Of a stretch of 64,000 nt of DNA, positions 19,490 through 27,648 are shown piece after piece (the first letter of the stretch is position 1; every line of letters starts with the position of its first letter). Made by a program: the position numbers and the translations under genes. The notes beneath the pieces were generated by a model that was given only the letters and a program-made list of their open reading frames with translations, was not told the DNA's origin and did no database searches. Location: contig JIAB01000001.1 in assembly GCA_000687975.1 (NCBI GenBank), forward strand, positions 620,001 to 684,000, in the 5' to 3' direction. This DNA is from Lachnospiraceae bacterium AC2031. GTDB taxonomy: Bacteria; Bacillota; Clostridia; Lachnospirales; Lachnospiraceae.

Positions 19490-20593
19490 TTAGTAAACCT
19501 TTACAGTTCCACTCTTAGAACCTAAGTTAAATCTTGGATTTGATGAATCATCTCCATCAACCTTAATGTAAACACCAAGATCAGTAGAATTTGTAATATT
19601 AACCTTCACACCATTCTTATCATCTGCACCTGTTCTTGTAGATGACTTAACATATACAGCAACGTTACTTGAAAGAATCTCAGTCTTATAACTCTTGCTA
19701 CCAATTGCATATGTCATATAATTCTTTCCATCCTCTGATGAAATTGTAATATCAAGTGTTTCTTCAGTAGCACTACTTGATGTTACATATGTATCTTCAT
19801 TACTCTCGTTAGAAGCAACGATAATTCCTGAAGATGTATCATTATCAGCACTGTTAAGAAGGATAACAAGACTGTGGCTTGTTGCAATACCTTCACCATT
19901 ATCACTGTCATATGAAACAGCTGAGCTTACACCACCTTCAACACCCTGGAAGATATTTTCTTTACCTTCTTTAACAGATACAACAGGATGCTCTGGCTCT
20001 CTATCAGGACCACTGATTGAATATGCATTTAGTATAATGTTACCAACACACTCATCAATTGGTTCTGCAGCATCAGCATTATATGCAATACTAACTGAAG
20101 ATATAGCCATTCTATACTTATAATCAGCTATATATGCAAGATAATCCTTAAGTCCTTCATATGTACCATTGTATGATATAGCATATGCATCTGTCTGACA
20201 TACATAAGCTTCCTCATCAGTTTCTTCAGATACATCACCACCACCTAATACATAGAATGATGATGCTCTAGGCATTGCGAAAGCGTCATTAATGAAATCA
20301 AGTTGCTCTTCAACGCCCTTCATGAACATAACAGTTGATTCCTGATTAAGATCAGCAGGATAATTTGCAACAACTTCATCAAACTGTCTGTTAAACTCTG
20401 CAGTTTCTTCAATATATTCATCTTTATGCTTTTCTTTCTCGATAAGATCATCGAGTCTAGCCTGTAATTCAGCGTTCTGTGATTCTAAACTTGCAATAGA
20501 CTCTCTTTTAGGTTTAACAACAAACATAAAAGTGGCAACAAGAATTAATATAGCACCAAGAACTAAAAGAATTTTCTTATTTGTATCACTCAT
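19490..20593 (-). CDS. PilO-like pilus assembly protein
   Basis: A 367-residue inner-membrane protein with one helix at about residues 8-26, a coiled-coil stretch at about 30-75 rich in Glu, Leu and Lys, and a soluble extracytoplasmic domain. This is the layout of PilO, which pairs with PilN and links the cytoplasmic PilM ring to the pilus machinery. It is longer than PilO of Gram-negatives (about 200); the last 150 residues are Ser/Thr/Asp-rich and unassigned. It follows the PilM-PilN fusion by 17 bases with GGAGGG before the ATG. The call rests on position and topology more than on sequence. Confidence 0.75.
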   Translation of the reverse strand: MSDTNKKILLVLGAILILVATFMFVVKPKRESIASLESQNAELQARLDDLIEKEKHKDEYIEETAEFNRQFDEVVANYPADLNQESTVMFMKGVEEQLDFINDAFAMPRASSFYVLGGGDVSEETDEEAYVCQTDAYAISYNGTYEGLKDYLAYIADYKYRMAISSVSIAYNADAAEPIDECVGNIILNAYSISGPDREPEHPVVSVKEGKENIFQGVEGGVSSAVSYDSDNGEGIATSHSLVILLNSADNDTSSGIIVASNESNEDTYVTSSSATEETLDITISSEDGKNYMTYAIGSKSYKTEILSSNVAVYVKSSTRTGADDKNGVKVNITNSTDLGVYIKVDGDDSSNPRFNLGSKSGTVKVY

Positions 20594-20610
20594 ATTCCTT
20601 GCCCTCCCCT

Positions 20611-22200
20611 TTACTCTTCTTCAGCATCTGTAAGTGATGCATTTGGATTAGTGTATACACAAGTAGCAGTAAAGGTATATTCATTATTACCTTCATCATT
20701 CTTTGTCATAGATACACTAGATACATATACATCCTCTATACAACTGATTGTCTTAAGCTGCATAATAAAGTCAGCTATATCATCATATGTAGGAGCGACT
20801 GCTGGAATTGAGATAGAATCATTACTTGATGAGAATGACTGAACAACAATGTTTGAAGGAGTTTTATCCTGCAGATTGTTGATAAACTCAAGACACTGCT
20901 CATTAAGCTGATATGTTCCAAGATCCATAGTCTTAACATCAACTGCACGAGCCTCAGCAGCATCTCTTGCAGCAATGATTTCCTCTATGTATGCTTTCTC
21001 TTCAATCTGTCTCTCAAGAGAAGCCTTTTCATTTTTAAGAGTATTCTCTTTATTAATAAAGTAGAATGCTGCACCAGCGGAAATAAGAGCTGAAGCAACA
21101 AGAATTGCAACAAATGGAGCAATTCCACCACTACTCTTAGATTTTGAACCTGCACCACCAAGTGCAAATCCCATAGGCTTAAGAGCACCACCAATAGGAG
21201 CAATTAAGTAAACTGGGCTGTAAATTCTAAGATCAATTGATGGATCAAACTTTACATTATAGAGGCTATCCATGATTCTTGTTGATACATTAAGCTGTAT
21301 CTTAAAGAGACCATCAATTCCTCTAATAAGAGCTCCATCACCAGTAAGGAATACATCATCGATAGGATTGTCTGGATTCTTTGAAGCATAGAAATCCATA
21401 ACACGACCGATATTGTTTATAAGATATCTAAATGCACCAGTTGCTTCATTATCATCAAAATCAACTGTAATAATACGTTCATTCTGAAGCATTGTCATAG
21501 CAGTTGTTGCATCAACACCCTTATCCTGCATAACTACATTTACTACAGGATTTGTTCCGTAAGGTACAGTTCTCTGAAGAAGAAGCTTGTCTCCATTAAC
21601 AACATTAAGAACTGTAGACTCAGCACCAAGCTGAATAACCATAGTTGTTGACTGTTCTGTTGTCTGAGTCTTAATAAGCTGAAGCATAGCATTACCAATA
21701 TAATCAAGTGCAACAACCTTAAGACCAGCAGCCTGAGCAAGATCATAGAAACCTCTAACCATCATCTCAGGAGCAGCTACAGCCATAACTCTCATTTGCT
21801 TAGAACCATTCTCGTCAGTAAATGACTCAAGAACAGTATTCTCAATGATATAATCCTGGATATTACCAACAGGGAAATACTCAGAAGCATTGGAGTTAAT
21901 AAGCTGAGATACTTTCTTCTCTGCAACTGCAGGAATAACAACTTCTCTGTTAACAATCTTTGTAGAATTCATAACAAAGATTGCATTCTTGTTTGAGATA
22001 CCAGCACTTGCCAACTGTGTGCGTATCTCGTTTGCAATACCATTCAGATCTCTGATATTACCATCGTCGAAACTACCTTCAGGTGTCTCAAAAATAAGAA
22101 CCTTATGGATATAAGTCTGTTTCTTCTGTGATGCAGTAATCTCTACAATAGTAATACTTTCGTTTGTAATGTCTATTGACAAGACTCTGTTATTTGCCAT
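20611..22200 (-). CDS. pilM: PilM-PilN fusion, pilus assembly ATPase-like protein
   Basis: A 529-residue protein. Residues about 1-345 are an actin-like PilM domain: it opens with VLSIDITNESI, the usual phosphate-1 strand, and later has a GDGALIRGIDG segment. From about residue 358 comes one membrane helix (IAPFVAILVASALISAGAA), a coiled coil, then a ferredoxin-like soluble domain, the layout of PilN. In most bacteria these are two genes in which the cytoplasmic PilM ring binds the N-terminal tail of PilN; here they are one chain. GGGAGG precedes the ATG. Upstream lies a structured 212-base gap after the major pilin. Confidence 0.85.
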   Translation of the reverse strand: MANNRVLSIDITNESITIVEITASQKKQTYIHKVLIFETPEGSFDDGNIRDLNGIANEIRTQLASAGISNKNAIFVMNSTKIVNREVVIPAVAEKKVSQLINSNASEYFPVGNIQDYIIENTVLESFTDENGSKQMRVMAVAAPEMMVRGFYDLAQAAGLKVVALDYIGNAMLQLIKTQTTEQSTTMVIQLGAESTVLNVVNGDKLLLQRTVPYGTNPVVNVVMQDKGVDATTAMTMLQNERIITVDFDDNEATGAFRYLINNIGRVMDFYASKNPDNPIDDVFLTGDGALIRGIDGLFKIQLNVSTRIMDSLYNVKFDPSIDLRIYSPVYLIAPIGGALKPMGFALGGAGSKSKSSGGIAPFVAILVASALISAGAAFYFINKENTLKNEKASLERQIEEKAYIEEIIAARDAAEARAVDVKTMDLGTYQLNEQCLEFINNLQDKTPSNIVVQSFSSSNDSISIPAVAPTYDDIADFIMQLKTISCIEDVYVSSVSMTKNDEGNNEYTFTATCVYTNPNASLTDAEEE

Positions 22201-22266
22201 TCTATAGCCTCCCTCATTTTTTTCAGTAGTTTTTATTTAAGGAGCGTTCCAAAGCTCTCAACAAAA

Positions 22267-22339
22267 GATCAGCTCCATACCCCCTTTACCCATACACCAG
22301 ACGGTATATATGTAAAGGAAGAAATAAAAACCGCTGATC
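22267..22339 (-). other. Structured leader RNA candidate between pilin and pilM
   Basis: On the minus strand an outer 7-bp stem (GATCAGC with GCTGATC) encloses an inner stem of CTTTAC with GTAAAG, continued by ATATACC with GGTGTAT around a GTCT loop. The outer stem is followed by TTTT. The RNA would form in the leader of pilM, 67 bases before its start. It could act as attenuator, weak terminator or processing site. I recognise no known riboswitch consensus. Confidence 0.45.
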
Positions 22340-22357
22340 ATAAAACAATAGATATAA

Positions 22358-22398
22358 CATGACAGGATTTCAAAGGACGAGTTTGAAATCCCATCATG
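22358..22398 (-). other. Stable hairpin just after the major pilin gene
   Basis: Perfect 10-base arms GGATTTCAAA and TTTGAAATCC with a 7-base loop, extended by an outer 5-bp stem (CATGA with TCATG), begin 14 bases after the pilin stop. There is no T run directly behind it, so an mRNA-stabilising or processing hairpin fits better than a classic terminator. It would allow more pilin mRNA than downstream mRNA. Confidence 0.6.
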
Positions 22399-22412
22399 CA
22401 ATTATTTACATC

Positions 22413-22937
22413 TTACTTATAAGCAGCATCGATTGATGGCTGAAGCATGATAGCTGTCTTTCCACCAACTGTTGCAGATGTATCGTTATTCTGGTTTGTA
22501 TGACCTGTCCATGAACCATTGTTGTAAAGCCAAACTACTGGCTTACCAGCACCGTTAGCACCAACGATCCAACCCTTAGCTCCGTCCTTTGTGAACTTAA
22601 GCTTTGGAGTCTTACCACCAGCTGAAGAGTTAAGCTCTGCAGCAAGCTTCTGATAAGCTGTGCTTGAGAAAGCAGTATCTTCATCAGCAGATACGAAAGG
22701 AACTGTAGCATCTGGAGTTGAAAGTGAACCCATAGCTGACTGAACCTCATCATAAATAGCCTCGTTTGAAAGAGCAGCCTGCATAGCTGTGTTGAGTGTC
22801 TCAGCAGCAGCTACGTCATCTGATCTACGTGACTTGTCAATGTAACGGATAAGTGCTGGAGCAATAGCTGCAGCAAGGATAGCCATAATAGCTATAACGA
22901 TAATAAGCTCAACAAGTGAAAAACCCTTATTCTTCAT
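22413..22937 (-). CDS. pilA: Major type IV pilin
   Basis: A 174-residue prepilin with a textbook class III signal: MKNKG, then FSLVELIIVIAIMAILAAAI with Glu at +5, followed by the helical spine (residues to about 55) and a small globular domain without a cysteine pair. It is the shortest and most typical pilin of the locus and is flanked by RNA hairpins on both sides, which suggests separate, high expression; I therefore call it the major pilin. AAAGGAG lies 11 bases before the ATG. A prepilin peptidase must be encoded elsewhere. Confidence 0.9.
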   Translation of the reverse strand: MKNKGFSLVELIIVIAIMAILAAAIAPALIRYIDKSRRSDDVAAAETLNTAMQAALSNEAIYDEVQSAMGSLSTPDATVPFVSADEDTAFSSTAYQKLAAELNSSAGGKTPKLKFTKDGAKGWIVGANGAGKPVVWLYNNGSWTGHTNQNNDTSATVGGKTAIMLQPSIDAAYK

Positions 22938-22985
22938 AATCTCTTTTTCTCCTTTAAATAAATAGATTTGTTTAAATAGTGTATA

Positions 22986-23037
22986 ATATAGTCGCTCGCC
23001 CCGACGATATTACATATATTATAAAGAGCAATGCTCT
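22986..23037 (-). other. Two small hairpins between pilC and the pilin
   Basis: GTCG at 22991-22994 pairs with CGAC at 23002-23005 around a 7-base loop, with AT-rich flanks. A second tight palindrome, AGAGC-AAT-GCTCT, lies at 23025-23037. No clear sigma-A promoter was found here, so these may be RNA-processing elements that set pilin expression apart from pilC. Confidence 0.35.
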
Positions 23038-23048
23038 CTATAAACATT

Positions 23049-24257
23049 TTAGTAACTATCAACAGCATCGTACATATTAAGAATTGGTGAGTAAACTGCA
23101 AGTACGATACCACCAACGACAACTGCAAGTACAACAATGATAAGTGGTTCCATAGCAGCTGCAAGAGCATCTGTTGCCATATCAACTTCATCCTCATAGA
23201 AGTCAGCAACCTTTGTCATCATATCCTCAATGTTACCAGTCTCTTCTCCGATATGCATCATCTGAGGAAGCATAACTGGGAATATATCCATATCCTTTAT
23301 AGGCTTTGAAAGAGGAACACCTCGAGATACCTGAACCTTACAATCTTTAAGTTTATCTCTAACAACTTTATTCTTGATAACATTTGCTGTCTGCTCAACT
23401 GCATCAATCATTGGAATACCTGATGAAAGAAGTGTTGAAAATGTTCTTGAGAATGTAGCAGCTGTAGTCTTAACATTAAGATTACCAAAGATAGGAATCT
23501 TTAAAGCTGCGTTACCCTTAAAGTTCTGACCAGCATCTGTTGCCGCAAAAAGTTTCCAGGCAACAACAAGTAAAATGACGATCAACAGAACTATATACCA
23601 TCTTTTAACCAGGAAGTCCGAGAAGTTTACAAGAAGCTGTGTAGCTGCAGGAAGTTTAGCATCCATTTCTTTGAACATCTCTGAAAAAGTAGGAATAACC
23701 TTTACAAGCATCAGTATAACAACACCGATCGTTACACATAATACAACTATAGGATATGCCATAGCACTCTTGATTTTACCTTCGATATGTCCATCTTTTT
23801 CAAACTGTGTTGCCATACGTTCGAAACAGATTTCCATCTTACCAGATGACTCACCGGCTGCAACCATGTTAGAGAGCATCGGTGGAAATACATCAGAGTT
23901 AAGTTTAAGCGCATCCGCAAGTGTTCCACCCTTTTGAACATGCGCTGAAGCCTCTTCTATAGCTGCAACGAGTCTCTTATTTTCCATACTTGTTGCCAGC
24001 ATGTCGAGTGCTGATATTACAGGAACACCCGCTCTAAGAACTGCAGCAAACTGTTTACAGAAAACAGATAAATCCTTGTTCTTAACTCTTCCTTTAAATA
24101 CTTTGCCGAGATCAATATCTTTACTAGCGCCAAACTCAGTAATATTCAGACCTTCGGCACGAAGTTTAGTCTTCGCTGTTTCTTCGCTATTAGCTTCAAT
24201 GGTACCTTTTTTGACCTTACCACTAGCATCAATAGCACGATAATCATACTTTGCCAT
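23049..24257 (-). CDS. pilC: Type IV pilus inner-membrane platform protein
   Basis: A 402-residue PilC/GspF-family protein that anchors the motor ATPases and passes pilins into the fibre. It has two T2SSF repeats (about residues 65-190 and 268-390), each with typical segments such as FCKQFAAVLRAGVP and FSRTFSTLLSSGIP, and three membrane helices (about 163-185, 213-235, 372-392). The start at 24257 (MAKYDYRAID) is preferred over an upstream GTG because GGAGGAC lies 7 bases before it and the family begins there. It has its own putative promoter, so pilC and the downstream genes can be expressed apart from pilB-pilT. Confidence 0.95.
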   Translation of the reverse strand: MAKYDYRAIDASGKVKKGTIEANSEETAKTKLRAEGLNITEFGASKDIDLGKVFKGRVKNKDLSVFCKQFAAVLRAGVPVISALDMLATSMENKRLVAAIEEASAHVQKGGTLADALKLNSDVFPPMLSNMVAAGESSGKMEICFERMATQFEKDGHIEGKIKSAMAYPIVVLCVTIGVVILMLVKVIPTFSEMFKEMDAKLPAATQLLVNFSDFLVKRWYIVLLIVILLVVAWKLFAATDAGQNFKGNAALKIPIFGNLNVKTTAATFSRTFSTLLSSGIPMIDAVEQTANVIKNKVVRDKLKDCKVQVSRGVPLSKPIKDMDIFPVMLPQMMHIGEETGNIEDMMTKVADFYEDEVDMATDALAAAMEPLIIVVLAVVVGGIVLAVYSPILNMYDAVDSY

Positions 24258-24312
24258 ATTGTGTCCTCCGCCCATTTTTTCATAACATAATATCTATATA
24301 AATATAATATAA

Positions 24313-24341
24313 TTTACATAAGATTGCAACATCTTCGTAAA
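24313..24341. promoter_or_regulatory. Inverted repeat over the predicted pilC transcription start
   Basis: TTTAC and AAGAT arms pair with ATCTT and GTAAA (imperfect, with small internal loops) around a GTTGCA centre. The repeat begins two bases downstream of the -10 box, so it could be an operator or a 5' RNA hairpin. Confidence 0.35.
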
Positions 24342-24342
24342 T

Positions 24343-24371
24343 ATTATATGAACAAACTGTTAACAAGTCAA
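24343..24371 (-). promoter_or_regulatory. Putative sigma-A promoter of pilC and downstream genes
   Basis: On the minus strand, TTGACT (24371-24366) and TATAAT (24348-24343) are separated by exactly 17 bases. It lies in the 179-base gap between the pilT stop and the pilC start, leaving a leader of about 80 bases. Confidence 0.7.
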
Positions 24372-24436
24372 TCAAGTTCACATTATATTCATAAAGAAAA
24401 TCTTAAGACTCTTCACCCTATTTTTATCTTTAGAAA

Positions 24437-25492
24437 TTAGTACAGATTCTTCTTCATTCCCAGCTGATCCTGAGCATACAGAAGAGCATTATCTCTACTG
24501 ATCTGACCGTTTCTATACATATCAATCAAGCAGTCATCCATGGTTACCATACCAACGTTTCGTGAAGTCTGGATAGTTGACTCAATCTGATGTGTTTTTC
24601 CTTCACGAATCTGAGCTCTGATAGCTGGTGTAGCAAGCATTACTTCGAAAGCTGCACATCTGCCCTTGCTATCTGCTGTAGGAAGAAGCTGCTGCGAAAT
24701 AACACCTTCTATAACCATTGCAAGCTGGATACGAATCTGTTGCTGCTGATGTGGTGGGAATACGTCGATGATACGGTCTACCGTAGCAGCTGCACCAATT
24801 GTATGCAGTGTCGAGAATACCAAGTGTCCTGTCTCAGCTGCTGTAATAGCAATCTGAATTGTTTCAGGATCACGCATCTCTCCAACGAGGATAATATCTG
24901 GATCCTCACGAAGAGCAGCTCTAAGCGCATTATCGAAAGAAAGTGTATCCATACCAAGCTCTCGCTGGTTAACGATTGACTTCTTATGATGATGAATGTA
25001 CTCGATAGGATCTTCCAGGGTTATGATATGATTACTGGTATTTGTATTTGCTATATTTATAATAGAAGCAAGTGTTGTTGATTTACCAGATCCTGTAGGT
25101 CCTGTAACAAGAACAAGTCCTCTCTTTTTCTTATAAAGCTCTACAACTGCTGGTGGTAATCCCAACTGTTCCGGTTTTGGGATGATTGTATCAATCTTTC
25201 GATACGCAGCAGCCATATTACCCTTATCCATATATACATTTACACGGAATCGACCCTTATCACCAACAGAATATGCAAAGTCGCACTCACCTCTATCCTT
25301 AAGGATAGCCTTCTGTCTTTCATTCATGGTCATTCCGATACTTTCTGCCGCTTCACTTGATGAAAGTGGTGGCACATCTACTTCCTGAAGCGCTCCGTTT
25401 ATTCGGAACTTTGGAGGTATACCAACCGCCAAGTGTACGTCGGATGCATTCTCATCAACCGCAAGGCTAAGGAGCTCGTCCATATCTATCAT
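24437..25492 (-). CDS. pilT: Pilus retraction ATPase PilT
   Basis: A 351-residue hexameric ATPase that depolymerises pili and so drives twitching and DNA or surface pulling. It has Walker A GPTGSGKST, an Asp-box/Walker B region ending DPDIILVGEMRD, the His box TGHLVFSTLHT, and the PilT signature AIRAQIREGKTHQI near the C-terminus, which separates it from PilB. The ATG at 25492 is chosen; a GTG at 25510 gives extra residues and overlaps the Shine-Dalgarno GGGAGG that serves the ATG. It follows pilB by 100 bases. Confidence 0.95.
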   Translation of the reverse strand: MIDMDELLSLAVDENASDVHLAVGIPPKFRINGALQEVDVPPLSSSEAAESIGMTMNERQKAILKDRGECDFAYSVGDKGRFRVNVYMDKGNMAAAYRKIDTIIPKPEQLGLPPAVVELYKKKRGLVLVTGPTGSGKSTTLASIINIANTNTSNHIITLEDPIEYIHHHKKSIVNQRELGMDTLSFDNALRAALREDPDIILVGEMRDPETIQIAITAAETGHLVFSTLHTIGAAATVDRIIDVFPPHQQQQIRIQLAMVIEGVISQQLLPTADSKGRCAAFEVMLATPAIRAQIREGKTHQIESTIQTSRNVGMVTMDDCLIDMYRNGQISRDNALLYAQDQLGMKKNLY

Positions 25493-25542
25493 ATAACATT
25501 GTCCTCCCACATTTTATTTTTTATCCTTTGCTACGCTCAGGA

Positions 25543-25569
25543 TTTCATAACTTTATGAATAGTGTATAT
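25543..25569. repeat. Copy 1 of a shared intergenic motif with a palindrome
   Basis: The plus strand reads TTTCATAACT, one T, then TATGAATAGTGTATA. It contains the perfect palindrome TTCATAA-CT-TTATGAA (25544-25559). The same two blocks recur at 51125-51158. Here it lies 24 bases beyond the pilB stop and about 50 before pilT. Confidence 0.6.
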
Positions 25570-25592
25570 AACTCTCTATATAATATAGAAGA

Positions 25593-27308
25593 TTAATAAT
25601 TATCACCTGTGGTGTATACAATCTTCTTCATCTCCGCAATCGAAGTTGTTCCATTTAGAACGTGTTTTGCCGCAGACATTTTAAGTGTTGACATTCCCTC
25701 TTCAAGAGCTTGTTTTTCTATAACATCTGCTGTTGCACCTCTAGCGATGACAGACTGAAGCGCTTTCGAAACCGGCATCATCTCGTAAACACCGATTCGT
25801 CCAGAATATCCAGTGTCGTTACATAAAGGACAACCAACAGGTTCATAAAGAACCACATCATCCTCTGGATCCTCAACACCAAGAACTATCTTTTCATCAT
25901 CATCTGCAAGTCTTGGTTCTCTACAGGATGTGCAAAGACGTCTAACAAGTCTCTGTGCGATAACACCTACAAGAGCATCTCCAGCAACATAAGGTTCAAT
26001 GCCCATATCAATAATACGAGTAACTGTTGATGCTGCCGAGTTGGTATGTAGTGTGGATACAACCAAGTGTCCTGTGATAGCAGCCTGTACAGCTATCTGT
26101 GCAGTCTCGCCATCTCGAATCTCTCCTATCATTATTATGTCAGGGTCCTGACGAAGGATAGATCTAAGAGCCGCCGCAAAGGTCATCTCTGCTTTAACAT
26201 TAACCTGAACCTGATTGATTCCGTTGATATTAGCCTCGACTGGGTCTTCTACAGTAATGATATTAACCTCTTCTTTATTAAGCTCTGAAAGAGAAGTATA
26301 AAGTGTAGTTGATTTACCAGATCCTGTAGGTCCTGTAACCAGGATGATTCCATGTGGATTACTGAGGATTCCATCGAAGATTTCAATCTCAGATGGTGAG
26401 AAACCAAGTCCAGACTTTGGTTTTGTAAGCCCTTCCTTGGAAGTAAGTCTCATAACCGTCTTCTCACCGAATACAGTAGGAAGAACAGAAACACGGACAT
26501 CAAACTCTTTTCTATCTACTATTATAGTAATACGACCATCCTGAGGTTTTCTCTTCTCAGCGATATCCATACCACCGATAATCTTAATACGAGCTGTAAT
26601 AGCAGGAAGGATATTTAATTCATATGTCATAACCTGCTTAAGAGCACCATCGATACGGTATCTTACACGAACATTTGTCTCAAGTGCTTCTATATGAATA
26701 TCGGAGGCTCTCTGTCTAACTCCACCTTCGATAATCTGATTAACAAGAAGTACGATAGGAGAATTATCAATTTCTTCATCAAAACTACTATTCTCATCTT
26801 CAGCGCCAACGCCCATCTCAAGCTTGTAAGCTTCAGCAGCCTGCATAGCCTCAGCACTACCGTAGTTCTTTCCTATTACATTATCAAGATCATCTTCAAA
26901 GGAAAGAAGTGGTTCAACCTGAAGTCCACTGGCGATACTGATATCATCTACAGCCATAAGATCCATAGGATCAGCCATAGCAACCTGAAGCACATTAGCA
27001 TTATCCTCAGCAAAGCCTATTGGCATAGCCTTATACTTCTGAACCAGTTCCTTTGGTACAAGATTAAGAACGCTGTCCTCAATCTGTACAGTTCTGATCT
27101 CACAATAGTCTATACCCATCTGGGTTGTAAGAACGGTGATAAGAAGCTCTCTGGATATAAAGCCCATATCCATTATAATGTTACCGAGCATTCCGCCCTC
27201 TTCTTTTTGTTTAGCAAGGGCTTCCTGAAGCTGTTCAGCTGTTATAGCTCCTGCCTCAACTAAGAGATCACCGATACGAATCTTTTTTCTTGCGCCAGTT
27301 ATACGCAT
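25593..27308 (-). CDS. pilB: Pilus extension ATPase PilB with N-terminal MshEN-type domain
   Basis: A 571-residue GspE/PilB ATPase that powers pilus assembly. The start at 27308 (MRITGARKK) has AAGGAG 8 bases upstream; an in-frame extension to 27350 lacks one. Residues about 8-60 match the MshEN pattern: RIGDLLVEAG, then AL..Q, then LG and a second hydrophobic G motif. In MshE and some PilB proteins this domain binds cyclic di-GMP. The motor core has Walker A GPTGSGKSTT, DPDIIMIGEIRD, the His box TGHLVVSTLHT and a four-Cys zinc site (CTSC and CPLC). It heads the locus and is probably driven by the promoter at 27439-27466. Confidence 0.95.
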   Translation of the reverse strand: MRITGARKKIRIGDLLVEAGAITAEQLQEALAKQKEEGGMLGNIIMDMGFISRELLITVLTTQMGIDYCEIRTVQIEDSVLNLVPKELVQKYKAMPIGFAEDNANVLQVAMADPMDLMAVDDISIASGLQVEPLLSFEDDLDNVIGKNYGSAEAMQAAEAYKLEMGVGAEDENSSFDEEIDNSPIVLLVNQIIEGGVRQRASDIHIEALETNVRVRYRIDGALKQVMTYELNILPAITARIKIIGGMDIAEKRKPQDGRITIIVDRKEFDVRVSVLPTVFGEKTVMRLTSKEGLTKPKSGLGFSPSEIEIFDGILSNPHGIILVTGPTGSGKSTTLYTSLSELNKEEVNIITVEDPVEANINGINQVQVNVKAEMTFAAALRSILRQDPDIIMIGEIRDGETAQIAVQAAITGHLVVSTLHTNSAASTVTRIIDMGIEPYVAGDALVGVIAQRLVRRLCTSCREPRLADDDEKIVLGVEDPEDDVVLYEPVGCPLCNDTGYSGRIGVYEMMPVSKALQSVIARGATADVIEKQALEEGMSTLKMSAAKHVLNGTTSIAEMKKIVYTTGDNY

Positions 27309-27326
27309 GCATCTTCTCCTTATTTT

Positions 27327-27369
27327 TTGTAAACCGAGCAATGATACCACAACTCAATTCTGTTTACAA
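27327..27369 (-). promoter_or_regulatory. Inverted repeat in the pilB leader
   Basis: TTGTAAAC at 27327-27334 and GTTTACAA at 27362-27369 are perfect 8-base arms 27 bases apart. In the pilB mRNA the hairpin would end a few bases before the Shine-Dalgarno, so it could affect translation or be a split operator. Confidence 0.4.
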
Positions 27370-27438
27370 CAACTTTTTTAGATTTTTTACCCTTCACTAA
27401 ATGGGCGTAAATCCCCCAACCCATTCGTTAACATAATG

Positions 27439-27466
27439 ATTATAACATAACGCTTATAATATGCAA
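27439..27466 (-). promoter_or_regulatory. Putative sigma-A promoter of pilB-pilT
   Basis: On the minus strand TTGCAT (27466-27461) and TATAAT (27444-27439) are 16 bases apart, about 130 bases before the pilB ATG. It lies beyond the trhP terminator, as expected for a separate transcript. Confidence 0.6.
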
Positions 27467-27528
27467 AACACTTTTATATTTTTAGTAATTATTTATACGA
27501 TACGGCCGTTTTTTGAGTAAATTGACAC

Positions 27529-27577
27529 AAAAACGAGCAAGAAAATGTACAATATGCACAATAACTTGCTCGTTTTT
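27529..27577 (-). terminator. Terminator of the ireB-trhP transcript
   Basis: Perfect 13-base arms AAAAACGAGCAAG and CTTGCTCGTTTTT flank a 23-base loop, with a T run in either direction. It starts 72 bases beyond the trhP stop. The long loop is unusual but the stem is strong. Confidence 0.75.
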
Positions 27578-27648
27578 GTTCCCAAAAGGGAGGTTTACAT
27601 TTTTGTTTTTGTTGATGTTTTTTTGATGTTTTTCTTACAGTTATGTAA

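Larger units (their letters stand above)
27309..27648. other. 340-base gene-free region between pilB and trhP
   Basis: It holds, from right to left, the terminator of the trhP operon, the putative pilB promoter and the pilB leader with an 8-bp inverted repeat. Short frames here have no family resemblance and no ribosome-binding site, so I see no gene. Confidence 0.7.

Noticed and set aside
22201-22412. Cyclic di-GMP riboswitch before pilM
   Set aside because: The position is attractive, but I could not find the conserved GEMM-type core, and the visible stems do not match it.
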